Origin: Skermanella pratensis
GTDB taxonomy: Bacteria; Pseudomonadota; Alphaproteobacteria; Azospirillales; Azospirillaceae
NCBI RefSeq assembly: GCF_008843145.1
Contig: NZ_CP030265.1
Location: forward strand, 1,533,001-1,597,000
Direction: 5' to 3'
DNA: 64,000 nucleotides
The first letter of the stretch is position 1. Each line of letters starts with the position of its first letter. The notes under the pieces are model-generated. The model ran no database searches. It was not told the origin of the DNA and saw only the letters and a program-made list of their open reading frames with translations. The position numbers and the translations under genes are program-made. This document shows, piece after piece, positions 33,450 through 42,061 of the stretch.

Positions 33450-33798
33450 TTGGTCTCCCCATGGCTGTTAGCGGTCCGGCGCTGCGGTCCGGCGAAATGC
33501 CGGAGTCAGCCGCCCGGGCCTAGCCGGACGCTTGGCGTGCGCCGGCAAGGAGCTTTGGAAGCGGCGCACTATACACACCCGCGCCGGCGGAGCAAGCGAA
33601 TAAGCTTGACAGCGGGGAACTGCGGCATCTTCGCTTCGGAGCGAGTTGCCGGGCCGCTTCAAGTGCAGTGCAGCATACGGTTCGCGGCGCAACCGTTCGC
33701 ATCGCCGTTTAGCCCGGCCTTGACTTCATTCCGCCAGGCGGTATGACTATCGGCCATTTTGGCGCCTCCCCAAGGCGCCATTCAATTATACGGGTACA
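33450..33798. promoter_or_regulatory. Divergent control region between rpsF operon and fabD
   Basis: This gene-free stretch separates two divergent operons. Near rpsF a 10-base direct repeat GCGGTCCGGC occurs twice (33471-33480, 33484-33493), which in the rpsF leader RNA gives GCCGGACCGC twice. It might be related to the S6:S18 autoregulatory leader, known for its CCG loop motif. Near fabD the hairpin TGGCGCC/GGCGCCA (33760-33780) lies 18 bases before the ATG. TTGACA is present at 33606-33611 but lacks a matching -10. Confidence 0.45.
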
Positions 33799-34746
33799 GT
33801 GATGACGCGCGCATTCGTCTTTCCGGGCCAGGGCAGCCAGGCGGTCGGCATGGGCCGGGAACTCGCCGATGCCTTTCCGGTCGCCCGTCACACCTTCGAG
33901 GAGGTGGACGAGGCGCTGCAACAGAACCTGTCCCGCCTGATGTTCGAAGGTCCCGAGGGCGACCTGACCCTGACCGAGAACGCGCAGCCGGCGCTGATGG
34001 CGGTCAGCGTCGCCGTCCTGCGCGTGCTGGAACGTGAAGGCGGGGTCGAGCTGCACAAGGCCGCGGCCTTCGTCGCCGGCCACTCGCTCGGGGAATACTC
34101 GGCGCTGGCCGCCGCCGGCACCTTCAGCCTGTCCGACACCGCGCGCCTGCTGAAACTGCGCGGCCAGGCCATGCAGAAGGCGGTTCCGGTGGGCGAGGGC
34201 GCCATGGCGGCGCTGCTCGGGCTCGACCTCGCGGCGGCGCAGGAAGTCGCGGCCGAAGCGGCACAGGGCGAGGTCTGCTCGACCGCCAACGACAACGCGC
34301 CCGGCCAGGTGGTGGTCAGCGGCCACCGGGCGGCGGTCGAGCGCGCGATCGCGATCGCGGCGGGGCGGGGCGCCAAGCGGTCGATCCTGCTGCCGGTCAG
34401 CGCGCCGTTCCATTGCGAGCTGATGGCGCCGGCCGCCGAATCGATGGCCGAGGCGCTCGCCAACGTGGAACTGCGCGGCCCGGTGGTTCCGGTCGTCGCC
34501 AACGTCTCCGCCGAGGCGGTGGTCAGCCCGGACGAGATCCGCCGCCTGCTGGTCGATCAGGTCACCGGGCTGGTGCGCTGGCGCGAAAGCGTCCTGTTCA
34601 TGAAGGGGCAGGGGGTCGACACCCTGGTCGAGCTGGGCTCGGGCAAGGTCCTGAGCGGCCTCGCCAAGCGCATCGACCGGGAAATCTCCGGCCTGTCGGT
34701 CCAGGGGCCGGCCGACATCGAGACTTTCCTCAAGACCGTCTCCTGA
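33799..34746 (+). CDS. fabD: Malonyl-CoA:ACP transacylase
   Basis: The 315-residue enzyme transfers malonyl from CoA to ACP for fatty-acid synthesis. FVFPGQGSQAVGMGRELADA is at the N-terminus. The catalytic Ser is S95 in GHSLGEYSAL, and the catalytic His is in PVSAPFHCELM near 202. The C-terminal VDTLVELGSGKVLSGLAKRI is typical. It is first gene of the fabD-fabG-acpP-fabF-mltG set. Confidence 0.97.
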   Translation: MMTRAFVFPGQGSQAVGMGRELADAFPVARHTFEEVDEALQQNLSRLMFEGPEGDLTLTENAQPALMAVSVAVLRVLEREGGVELHKAAAFVAGHSLGEYSALAAAGTFSLSDTARLLKLRGQAMQKAVPVGEGAMAALLGLDLAAAQEVAAEAAQGEVCSTANDNAPGQVVVSGHRAAVERAIAIAAGRGAKRSILLPVSAPFHCELMAPAAESMAEALANVELRGPVVPVVANVSAEAVVSPDEIRRLLVDQVTGLVRWRESVLFMKGQGVDTLVELGSGKVLSGLAKRIDREISGLSVQGPADIETFLKTVS

Positions 34747-34798
34747 ATCCCGCACCCTACCGGCTGCTTCGCGCCGCACGTTGATTTCGAGGCCATCG

Positions 34799-35536
34799 AT
34801 GTTCGATCTGACAGGTAAATCCGCGCTGGTGACCGGCGCTTCCGGCGGAATCGGCGCCGCCATCGCGCGTGCCCTGCATGCCCAGGGGGCCGCGGTCGCC
34901 CTGTCCGGCACCAAGGTCGAGGCGCTGGAGGCGCTCGCGGCGGAACTGGGCGGACGCGCCTTCGTGGTGCCGGCCAACCTCGGCGACACGGCCGCCACCG
35001 AGGCCCTTGTCAAGAATGCCGAAGCCGCCATGGGGCAGGTCGACATCCTGGTCAACAACGCGGGATTGACCCGCGACGGCCTGGCCATGCGGATGAAGGA
35101 CGAGGACTGGCAGCTGGTTCTGGACGTCAACCTGACGGCGGGCTTCAGGCTGTCGCGCGCGGTGCTGCGCGGGATGATGAAGCGCCGCTGGGGCCGCATC
35201 ATCGGGATCACCTCGATCGTCGGGGTCACCGGCAATCCGGGGCAGGCCAACTATGCGGCGAGCAAGGCCGGCATGATCGGCATGTCCAAGGCGCTGGCCG
35301 CCGAGGTCGCGTCACGCAACATCACCGTGAACTGCGTGGCCCCGGGCTTCATCGCGACCGCGATGACCGACGTGCTGCCCGACGAGCAGAAGCAGAAGCT
35401 GACGGGCGCCGTTCCGGCGGGCCGGCTGGGCGATCCGGGCGACATCGCCGCCGGCGTCGTATACCTGGCCAGCGAACAGGCCGGTTACGTAACGGGGCAG
35501 ACATTGCATATCAACGGCGGCATGGCCATGATCTAG
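34799..35536 (+). CDS. fabG: 3-oxoacyl-ACP reductase
   Basis: The 245-residue SDR has cofactor motif TGASGGIGAAIARAL, NNAGLTRDGLAMRM near 87-100, and catalytic Ser139, Tyr152 and Lys156 in TSIVGVTGNPGQANYAASK. The C-terminal AGYVTGQTLHINGGMAM is diagnostic for FabG. It reduces 3-oxoacyl-ACP with NADPH. ATG 34799 follows CGAGG; a TTG at 34781 would add six residues. It lies 52 bases after fabD. Confidence 0.96.
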   Translation: MFDLTGKSALVTGASGGIGAAIARALHAQGAAVALSGTKVEALEALAAELGGRAFVVPANLGDTAATEALVKNAEAAMGQVDILVNNAGLTRDGLAMRMKDEDWQLVLDVNLTAGFRLSRAVLRGMMKRRWGRIIGITSIVGVTGNPGQANYAASKAGMIGMSKALAAEVASRNITVNCVAPGFIATAMTDVLPDEQKQKLTGAVPAGRLGDPGDIAAGVVYLASEQAGYVTGQTLHINGGMAMI

Positions 35537-35713
35537 GGAACATGGCGGATCCGCGACGGTTGCCAGCGGGGGATGCTGGTCAACCCCGTTCAAGTGTGTT
35601 ATGTGACGGCACTTTTCATGGGGCCGACACTAACGGGTTGGGCCGATAATATCTGGTGTCCAGACGTCGGGGCTCACCCCAATCAAACGAAAGATTTGGG
35701 AAGGTTTGTAAAG

Positions 35714-35953
35714 ATGAGTGACATCGCCGATCGCGTGAAGAAGATCGTCATCGAACACTTGGGCGTCGAAGAGTCCAAGGTCACCGAAAATGCCAGCTTC
35801 ATCGACGATCTGGGCGCCGACAGCCTGGACACGGTCGAGCTGGTCATGGCGTTCGAAGAAGAGTTCGGGTGCGAGATCCCCGACGACGCCGCCGAGAAGA
35901 TCCTGACCGTCAAGGACGCGATCGATTTCATCAAGGCGAACGCCGCGGCCTGA
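35714..35953 (+). CDS. acpP: Acyl carrier protein
   Basis: The 79-residue acidic protein has the 4'-phosphopantetheine attachment Ser37 in [15 protein letters not shown], followed by [16 protein letters not shown]. It carries acyl chains for FabD, FabG and FabF. ATG 35714 follows GGAAGG at good distance. It is preceded by 177 bases with an imperfect hairpin (GGTTGCCAGC at 35558 with GCTGG-T-CAACC at 35575) and probably has its own promoter, as is common for this abundant protein. Confidence 0.97.
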   Translation: MSDIADRVKKIVIEHLGVEESKVTENASFIDDLGADSLDTVELVMAFEEEFGCEIPDDAAEKILTVKDAIDFIKANAAA

Positions 35954-35968
35954 GCCCCGGTACAGAGT

Positions 35969-36010
35969 AGGGGCCCGGCCAGGTCGGCGACCTGGCCGAC
36001 CGAAGCCCCT
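35969..36010 (+). terminator. Hairpin between acpP and fabF (no U tract)
   Basis: Inner arms GGCCAGGTC (35977-35985) and GACCTGGCC (35989-35997) pair perfectly. Outer arms AGGGGC (35969-35974) and GCCCCT (36005-36010) extend it. It lies 15 bases after acpP and is probably an attenuator or 3'-end stabiliser that lowers fabF relative to acpP. Confidence 0.45.
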
Positions 36011-36075
36011 GCCGTTCACTCCCTGGCCTTACCAAGGCATTGGCTTTCCAAGCCACGAGCAGTTCAGGATTGATC

Positions 36076-37341
36076 ATGAGACGTGTCGTCGTAACCGGTC
36101 TCGGGATGGTGTCGCCCCTCGGGGTCGGCGTTCAGAACAACTGGGAACGTCTCATCAAGGGCGAGTCCGGCCTGCGCGCCATCACGTCGTTCGACGTTTC
36201 CGACCTGCCGGCCAAGATCGCCGGCCAAGTGCCGCGCGGTCCGACCGCCGAGGGTCTGTTCAACGCGGACGACCATGTATCGACCAAAGACCAGCGTAAG
36301 ATGGACGAGTTCATCGTGCTGGCCATCGCAGCCGCCCGCGAAGCGGTCGCCGACAGCGGCTGGGAGCCGCAGACCGACGAGCAGCGGGAGGCCACCGGCG
36401 TCATGATCGGCTCCGGCATCGGCGGCCTGATCGGCATCTATGAGGGTTCCATCACCCTTCACGAGAAGGGCCCGCGCCGGATCTCCCCCTTCTTCATCCC
36501 CGCCAGCCTGATCAACCTGGCTTCCGGCCACGTTTCGATCATGTACGGCTTCAAGGGACCGAATCATTCGGCCGTCACCGCCTGCTCGACCGGCGCGCAC
36601 GCCATCGGCGACGCCGCGCGCCTGATCATGTGGGAAGACGCCGACGTCATGCTGGCCGGCGGCACCGAGGCGGCGGTCAGCCGCCTGGGCATCGCCGGCT
36701 TCGCGGCGGCCCGCGCGCTTTCGACCGGCTACAACGACCGTCCGTCCGAAGCGTCGCGCCCCTATGACAAGGGCCGGGACGGCTTCGTGATGGGCGAGGG
36801 CTCCGGCGTCCTCGTGCTCGAGGAGCTGGAGCACGCGAAGCGCCGCGGCGCCAAGATCTATGCCGAGGTGACCGGCTACGGCCTGTCCGGCGACGCCTAC
36901 CACATCACTTCCCCGCCGGAAGACGGCAACGGGGGCTTCCGATCGATGCGCAACGCCCTGAAGCGGGCCGGCATCGATCCGTCCGAGATCGACTACGTCA
37001 ACGCCCACGGCACCTCCACGCCGCTCGGCGACGAAATCGAGCTGGGTGCGGTCAAGCGGCTGTTCGGCCCGGCGATCGAGACGGTCTCCATGTCGTCCAC
37101 CAAGTCGGCGATCGGTCACCTGCTCGGGGCGGCCGGCGCGGTCGAGGCGATCTTCTCGATCAAGGCAATCAACGACGGCGTGGTTCCGCCGACGCTGAAC
37201 CTGCAGGATCCTTCGGAGAGCTGCCTGGGCGTCGATCTCGTGCCGAAGCAGGCCAAGGAGAAGCGGGTGAAGGCGGCATTGTCGAACTCGTTCGGGTTCG
37301 GCGGCACCAACGCCTCGCTGGTTTTCAAGGAATACAAGTAG
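36076..37341 (+). CDS. fabF: Beta-ketoacyl-ACP synthase II
   Basis: The 421-residue condensing enzyme has active-site C170 in VTACSTGAHAIGDAARL and the two His in VNAHGTSTPLGDEIE and KSAIGHLLGAAGAVEA. It elongates acyl-ACP using malonyl-ACP. ATG 36076 gives the canonical MRRVVVTGLGMVSPLG. An upstream in-frame TTG is unlikely. mltG follows after 7 bases. Confidence 0.97.
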   Translation: MRRVVVTGLGMVSPLGVGVQNNWERLIKGESGLRAITSFDVSDLPAKIAGQVPRGPTAEGLFNADDHVSTKDQRKMDEFIVLAIAAAREAVADSGWEPQTDEQREATGVMIGSGIGGLIGIYEGSITLHEKGPRRISPFFIPASLINLASGHVSIMYGFKGPNHSAVTACSTGAHAIGDAARLIMWEDADVMLAGGTEAAVSRLGIAGFAAARALSTGYNDRPSEASRPYDKGRDGFVMGEGSGVLVLEELEHAKRRGAKIYAEVTGYGLSGDAYHITSPPEDGNGGFRSMRNALKRAGIDPSEIDYVNAHGTSTPLGDEIELGAVKRLFGPAIETVSMSSTKSAIGHLLGAAGAVEAIFSIKAINDGVVPPTLNLQDPSESCLGVDLVPKQAKEKRVKAALSNSFGFGGTNASLVFKEYK

Positions 37342-37348
37342 GTTCGCC

Positions 37349-38341
37349 ATGCGTCTTGCCGTCCGGGTCGCGATCGGGGCGGTCGTCGTCATCGGCGTGT
37401 TCGCCGGCGCGGCGCTGTGGGGTCTCCACCTCGTCAACCGCGCCGGCCCGCTTGAGGCCGACAGCGCCGTCGTGATCCCCCGCAGCAGCGGGCTGGATGC
37501 GATCAGCGCATCGCTGACCGAGGCCGGGGTCGTGGACGCGCCGCTGGTCTTCGTGGCCGCCGCCAAGGTCACGGGAGCCAACCGGGCGCTCAAGGCCGGC
37601 GAATACGCCTTCCCCGCCCATGTCAGCATTGCCGAAGCCTTGCGCATCCTGCAGAGCGGCAAGACGGTGGTCCGCCGCTTCACCGTTCCTGAGGGGCTGA
37701 CATCGTCGCAGGTGGTGGCGTTGCTGCGCGACGAACCGTCGATGTCCGGCGAGATCAAGTCCGATCCCGCCGAAGGCGCCCTGCTGCCGGAGACCTATCA
37801 CTATTCCTGGGGCGACAACCGGGCCGACCTGCTGAAGCGGATGCAGACCGCCATGCAGTCGGCGCTGAAGGCGGCGTGGGACAAGCGCTCCCTGTCGCTG
37901 CCGCTGGACAGTCCCGAGCAGGCGCTCGTGCTGGCATCGATCGTCGAGAAGGAGACGAGCGTGCCGCAGGAGCGGGCGAAGGTCGCCGGCGTCTTCGTCA
38001 ACCGGCTGCTCGCCAGCATGCGGCTCCAGTCCGACCCCACCGTGGTCTATGCGCTGACCCAGGGTGAAGGAGTCCTGGGACGCGCCCTGACGCGGGCCGA
38101 CTGGAAAATCGAATCGCCCTACAACACCTATGTGGTGGACGGGCTGCCGCCGTCCCCGATCGCCAATCCGGGCAAGGCCGCGCTGGAGGCCGCCATGAAC
38201 CCGGAACAGCACGACTATATCTATTTCGTCGCCGATGGGACGGGCGGCCATGCCTTCGCCAAGACGCTGGCCGAGCATAACCGCAACGTCAGCCGCTGGC
38301 GCGAGGTCATGAAGCGGCAGGGCGACGGCGCCGCGGAGTAG
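37349..38341 (+). CDS. mltG: Endolytic transglycosylase MltG
   Basis: The 330-residue protein has one N-terminal membrane anchor (about 7-27), a LysM-like part (IPRSSGLDAISASLTEAGVV), and a YceG catalytic domain with LASIVEKETSVPQERAKVAG, which holds the catalytic Glu. RLQSDPTVVYAL and YNTYVVDGLPPSPIANPG follow. It cleaves nascent peptidoglycan in the periplasm and sets glycan length. It follows fabF, the usual alphaproteobacterial arrangement. Confidence 0.95.
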   Translation: MRLAVRVAIGAVVVIGVFAGAALWGLHLVNRAGPLEADSAVVIPRSSGLDAISASLTEAGVVDAPLVFVAAAKVTGANRALKAGEYAFPAHVSIAEALRILQSGKTVVRRFTVPEGLTSSQVVALLRDEPSMSGEIKSDPAEGALLPETYHYSWGDNRADLLKRMQTAMQSALKAAWDKRSLSLPLDSPEQALVLASIVEKETSVPQERAKVAGVFVNRLLASMRLQSDPTVVYALTQGEGVLGRALTRADWKIESPYNTYVVDGLPPSPIANPGKAALEAAMNPEQHDYIYFVADGTGGHAFAKTLAEHNRNVSRWREVMKRQGDGAAE

Positions 38342-38350
38342 TGCCCGGGT

Positions 38351-39034
38351 TCACGGCTTGGCCAGTACCCGCCGGGCGAGCGGTACCGTGACGCGCCGGC
38401 GAGCGGCCAGCGCCGCCGCGTCCAGGTCGGCGACGAGGCGCCGGGCCGCGTCGAACGACCGCTCCATGTGGGTCACCAGGAAGCTCACCACGTCGGCGCC
38501 GACCCGCAACTGCCGGTCGGCGAACAGCTTGACCAGGATCGCCGCCAGAAGCGCGTCGTCCGGCGCGCCCACGGCCACCGCGGGCGCCGCCATCAGCCGG
38601 GACCGCAGGTCCGGCAGTTTGATTCCCCACCGGGCGGGCGCCGACTCCGACGTCAGCAGCAGGTGTCCGCCGGTCTCCTGAGCCAGATTGTAGAGATGGA
38701 ACAGGGCGCGTTCGGCCCGTGCGTCGCCGGTGCCGCGGTCGGCATTGTCGATCACGACGGCTGCTGCCTCGCCCAGCAGTTTCGGCAGGGTTTCGATCCG
38801 GAGATCGCCGGGCTCGATCCGGGGCGCCTGGGTGCGGGCGCGCCAGACCTGGGCCAGGTGGGTCTTGCCGCAGCCCGCCGGCCCGAAGATCACCAGCGCC
38901 GGCGCCGGCCAGTTGGGCCACAGGTCGAGCCACGCGACCGCCGCCTCGTTGCTGGGCGCCACCAGGAAGTCGTCCGCTCCCATCGCCGGCCGGTGGCCCA
39001 GATCCAGGGGGAGCTGCGCCGGGATTCCGGTCAC
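38351..39034 (-). CDS. hdaA: DnaA-related regulatory ATPase HdaA
   Basis: The 227-residue protein starts from a GTG at 39034 that overlaps the AI-2E stop. N-terminal AQLPLDLGHRPAMGADDFLV carries the QLPL clamp-binding motif of Hda proteins. The AAA core has GPAGCGKTHLAQVW (Walker A) and VVIDNADR in place of the usual DE (Walker B). The C-terminal DnaA DNA-binding domain is absent. With the beta clamp it is expected to stimulate ATP hydrolysis on DnaA and so limit initiation. It is last of a four-gene minus-strand operon. Confidence 0.88.
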   Translation of the reverse strand: MTGIPAQLPLDLGHRPAMGADDFLVAPSNEAAVAWLDLWPNWPAPALVIFGPAGCGKTHLAQVWRARTQAPRIEPGDLRIETLPKLLGEAAAVVIDNADRGTGDARAERALFHLYNLAQETGGHLLLTSESAPARWGIKLPDLRSRLMAAPAVAVGAPDDALLAAILVKLFADRQLRVGADVVSFLVTHMERSFDAARRLVADLDAAALAARRRVTVPLARRVLAKP

Positions 39035-40119
39035 GGCCGCCAAGCCTCGTCCGCGGGGCCGGAATCCGGACCCGAATAGTAGGAGCTTGACAGGTACTGC
39101 TGTAGCGCGAAGCGGATAAGCACGCCGATCACCGCCGCTACCGGCACCGCCATCAGCACGCCGACGAAGCCGAACAAGCTGCCGCCCGCGAGCAGCGCGA
39201 ACATGACCCATACCGGGTGCAGTCCGACCTTGTCGCCGACCAGCTTGGGCGTGAGGAAGTTGCCCTCCACGGCCTGCCCGACCAGGAAGATCACGACCAC
39301 GACGACGACCGGAGTCCATGTGTCGTACTGGACCAGCGCGATTCCGACGCTCGACACGAAACCGACCAGCGACCCGACATAGGGGACGAAGGACAGCAGC
39401 CCGGCGATCGACCCGACCACCAGCCCGAAATTCAGCCCGAAGACCGAGAGGACGACGCCGTAGAACAGCCCGAGCACGAGGCAGACGGTGGCCTGTCCGC
39501 GGACGAACCCGGCCAGCGTCCTGTCGATCTCGTTGACCTGGTCCAGGATCGTCGCGGCGTGCTGCCGGGGCAGCCAGCCATGGATGGTCCCGATCATCAC
39601 GTCCCAGTCGCGGAGCAGGTAGAAGGCGACGATGGGCGTGATGAACAGCAGGGTCAGCACGTCGAACAGGGCGACGCCCCCGGTCACGATCGACTGCAGG
39701 ACGGTACCGAGCCAGCCGACCACCTCTCCGGCATAGGAACCGACGGCGCTGCGCAACCGCTCCAGGTCCTCGGGCGACAGCTGGGTGAGCAGACCTTCCG
39801 CGGTGGGAATGGCCGTGTTGTTCACCCAGGCGACGATGCGCGGCAATGTCTCCACCAGCTGGACCACCTGCGACTGGATCAGGGGCACCAGCAGGATCAG
39901 CACGAGGATGAGGCAGAACAGGAAGAACAGCAGGACGCAGGTCGTGGAGAGCCAGCGCGGCGTTCCCATCCGCTCCAGGCGGTCGGCGACCGGATCGAGG
40001 AAATAGGCGATCGCCATGCCGGCCACGAAGGGCAGCAGCATGTCGCGCAGCACATAGAGCGTCACGAAAGTGGCGACCGCCGTGATCAGCCAGAAGCGGC
40101 GCTGGCGCCGCCAACTCAT
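39031..40119 (-). CDS. AI-2E family transporter (PerM-like)
   Basis: The 362-residue membrane protein has N-terminal helices (FWLITAVATFVTLYVLRDML) and LLPFVAGMAIAYFLDPVADR, typical of AI-2E/PerM proteins. A long periplasmic-type helical segment and later FVPYVGSLVGFVSSVGIALV and VGQAVEGNFLTPKLVGDKVG follow. The latter two are family hallmarks. Substrate is uncertain despite the family name. ATG overlaps the CDP-alcohol phosphatidyltransferase stop by 4 bases, and its stop overlaps hdaA. Confidence 0.92.
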   Translation of the reverse strand: MSWRRQRRFWLITAVATFVTLYVLRDMLLPFVAGMAIAYFLDPVADRLERMGTPRWLSTTCVLLFFLFCLILVLILLVPLIQSQVVQLVETLPRIVAWVNNTAIPTAEGLLTQLSPEDLERLRSAVGSYAGEVVGWLGTVLQSIVTGGVALFDVLTLLFITPIVAFYLLRDWDVMIGTIHGWLPRQHAATILDQVNEIDRTLAGFVRGQATVCLVLGLFYGVVLSVFGLNFGLVVGSIAGLLSFVPYVGSLVGFVSSVGIALVQYDTWTPVVVVVVIFLVGQAVEGNFLTPKLVGDKVGLHPVWVMFALLAGGSLFGFVGVLMAVPVAAVIGVLIRFALQQYLSSSYYSGPDSGPADEAWRP

Positions 40120-40676
40120 TTCGTGCCGCCGAGCCGGCTGAGTAGCCGGCTTCCCGTCACCACGTAACCCAGCCCCGACCAGATTGTGGTCGTGGCCACG
40201 ACCCAGATCATGATCGGCGTGATCCAGGCCAGGTTCACCGGCGGCTCGGTCAATCCCAATCCCGATGTGGACAGGACGAGAGCCGCCAGGGCGATCTGCA
40301 TGGTCGTATTGACCTTGCTGATGAAGGACGGCTGCATCGCGAACGACTCCTTGAGCGTGTAGAGCAGCAGCACGCCGCCGACGATCAGGATATCGCGAAA
40401 CACCACCAGGATCACAAGCCAAAGGGGAAGGTAGCCGGTGTGGCCGAGCGCCAGATAGACGCTGACCAGCAGCGCCTTGTCGGCCAGCGGGTCCAGATAG
40501 CCGCCCAGCATGGTGCGGGCCCGGAAGGCGCGCGCGATGAACCCGTCCACCGCGTCGGACACGCCGGCGGCGACGAACAGCCAGAACGCCCAGAACAGCT
40601 CGCCGTCCAGGATGAGCCACACCGCCAGGGGCACTGACAGCAGGCGCCCCATGGTGATGATGTTGGGAATGCTCAT
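40116..40676 (-). CDS. CDP-alcohol phosphatidyltransferase (PgsA-like)
   Basis: The 186-residue membrane enzyme begins MSIPNIITMGRLLSVPLAVW. The catalytic CDP-alcohol signature DG-x2-AR-x8-G-x3-D-x3-D is visible in SDAVDGFIARAFRARTMLGG followed by YLDPLADK. It probably makes phosphatidylglycerol phosphate or a related phospholipid head group; PgsA versus a second CDP-alcohol transferase cannot be distinguished. It lies in the DUF2066-pgsA-AI-2E-hdaA operon. Confidence 0.88.
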   Translation of the reverse strand: MSIPNIITMGRLLSVPLAVWLILDGELFWAFWLFVAAGVSDAVDGFIARAFRARTMLGGYLDPLADKALLVSVYLALGHTGYLPLWLVILVVFRDILIVGGVLLLYTLKESFAMQPSFISKVNTTMQIALAALVLSTSGLGLTEPPVNLAWITPIMIWVVATTTIWSGLGYVVTGSRLLSRLGGTK

Positions 40677-40695
40677 GATGCGTGGACCCGGTCCG

Positions 40696-41955
40696 TCACC
40701 GGAAGGTTCGGCCGACTGGTCCCGATGCCTGCGATCCGACCCAGCGCAACTGCCAGACGGGCCCCGTCTGGTAGACGCCGATCGGCTGCCCGGCCGGCCC
40801 CAGCACGGAGACGGGCGCCGCCACCGTTCCCGGAACCGCGGGCAGGCCCGCCTGGGCGGCGCCCTGGTCGAGCGGCAGCGCCTCGGTCAGCTCCAGGTCC
40901 TGCTGGGAGAGCGCTGTCCTCAGCACATCCGGGGAGCCCCGGTATGTCAGTTCGACCCTCGCCGCCGTCCGGGTCAGGGACATCAGGTCGGCGCGCGTCA
41001 CGGTCGGAACCTGGGAAAGCCGCCGCTTGGTCTGGACCCAGTCGTCGAGGCGGGCGATCGGCACGGCCACCTGCATGGTCTGCTCCGGCCCGGCGGCCAC
41101 GGTATTGGCCTGCCGCCACTTTTCCTCGAGCGAGCGGACGACGGCCGCGACTCCGCCGGCCAGATAGGCGTCCACGGTCTGGCCTGGAGCGGCTGGGACG
41201 GTGACGGTATCGCCGCGCTTCGTCCCGTCCGGCGAATAGCGGGTCAGCCTGACGGTGTTGGGCTGGGATGGATCGGGCTCCGCTCCGCGCACGCCCAGCA
41301 CTGCCACCAGCACGTCGCTGGCACCGTAACGCTCGGCGATCGCGTTGAACCCGCCGGTATCGCCTTCCAGCGCGGTGGCGGCGCTGACGTCGGCGATGTC
41401 GGTCAGCTCGCCATAGGGCACGACGATCGGAACCATGCCCTGCGGCGGCGGGAAGTTCTCCCAGGCGGCGCGCCAAGCGCTGCGGTCCTCCCACAGCACC
41501 GGTGGATTGCCGGTCGACTGGTAGACCGGCAGCACCAGCACGGGCCGGCTGCGGACCTCGACATAGCTGGCGCCCTTGTCCTGGAGCAGCGTCCGTACGT
41601 TCGCCGGGCGGAAGCGTACGGTCAGCGTCGCCAGATAGCGCACGGCCGAACTGCGTTCCCGCTGCACCTCGAAGTCCTGCACCAGCCTTGCTACCTCCAG
41701 GTCGCTCAGTTCGGGCGGGCGGGCGCCCGGGACCGGGCTCAGGCGGCCGTAGAGTTCGGCGAACGCCTTGCGCTGGGCCTCGGTGATCGCCCGGTCGCGC
41801 GCCGCCGCGGCATTGTCCGCCGTGACGTCGACCGCGACATCCTTCACGGTGAAGATATCGCTGCTTTCCTGAGCCCTTGCCGGGGTGGAAAAAGCCAGCA
41901 GGACGATGCCGAGGACTAGCTGGAGCAGGCATGCCAGCGGACGGCGGTGAAGCAT
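40696..41955 (-). CDS. DUF2066 domain-containing exported protein
   Basis: The 419-residue precursor has a signal peptide (MLHRRPLACLLQLVLGIVLL, cleavage after ARAQ). The N-terminal half (VAVDVTADNAAAARDRAITE, AQRKAFAELYGRL) is the DUF2066 signature. The C-terminal half has beta-rich regions with YRGSPDVLRTALSQQDLELT. It is exported, probably periplasmic or outer-membrane associated; role unknown. ATG 41955 starts the signal peptide (the frame is open to 42084). It is divergent from purM with 106 bases between. Confidence 0.85.
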   Translation of the reverse strand: MLHRRPLACLLQLVLGIVLLAFSTPARAQESSDIFTVKDVAVDVTADNAAAARDRAITEAQRKAFAELYGRLSPVPGARPPELSDLEVARLVQDFEVQRERSSAVRYLATLTVRFRPANVRTLLQDKGASYVEVRSRPVLVLPVYQSTGNPPVLWEDRSAWRAAWENFPPPQGMVPIVVPYGELTDIADVSAATALEGDTGGFNAIAERYGASDVLVAVLGVRGAEPDPSQPNTVRLTRYSPDGTKRGDTVTVPAAPGQTVDAYLAGGVAAVVRSLEEKWRQANTVAAGPEQTMQVAVPIARLDDWVQTKRRLSQVPTVTRADLMSLTRTAARVELTYRGSPDVLRTALSQQDLELTEALPLDQGAAQAGLPAVPGTVAAPVSVLGPAGQPIGVYQTGPVWQLRWVGSQASGPVGRTFR

Positions 41956-42061
41956 TGCAAAGCCTTCCGTTTCGAGTATGTTCGGCCCTTGATGCCGGCC
42001 CGTGATGCTGTTGTTGACCTGGGACCGGCCCGGTTTATAACCCAGCGCACGCGAGGACGCC

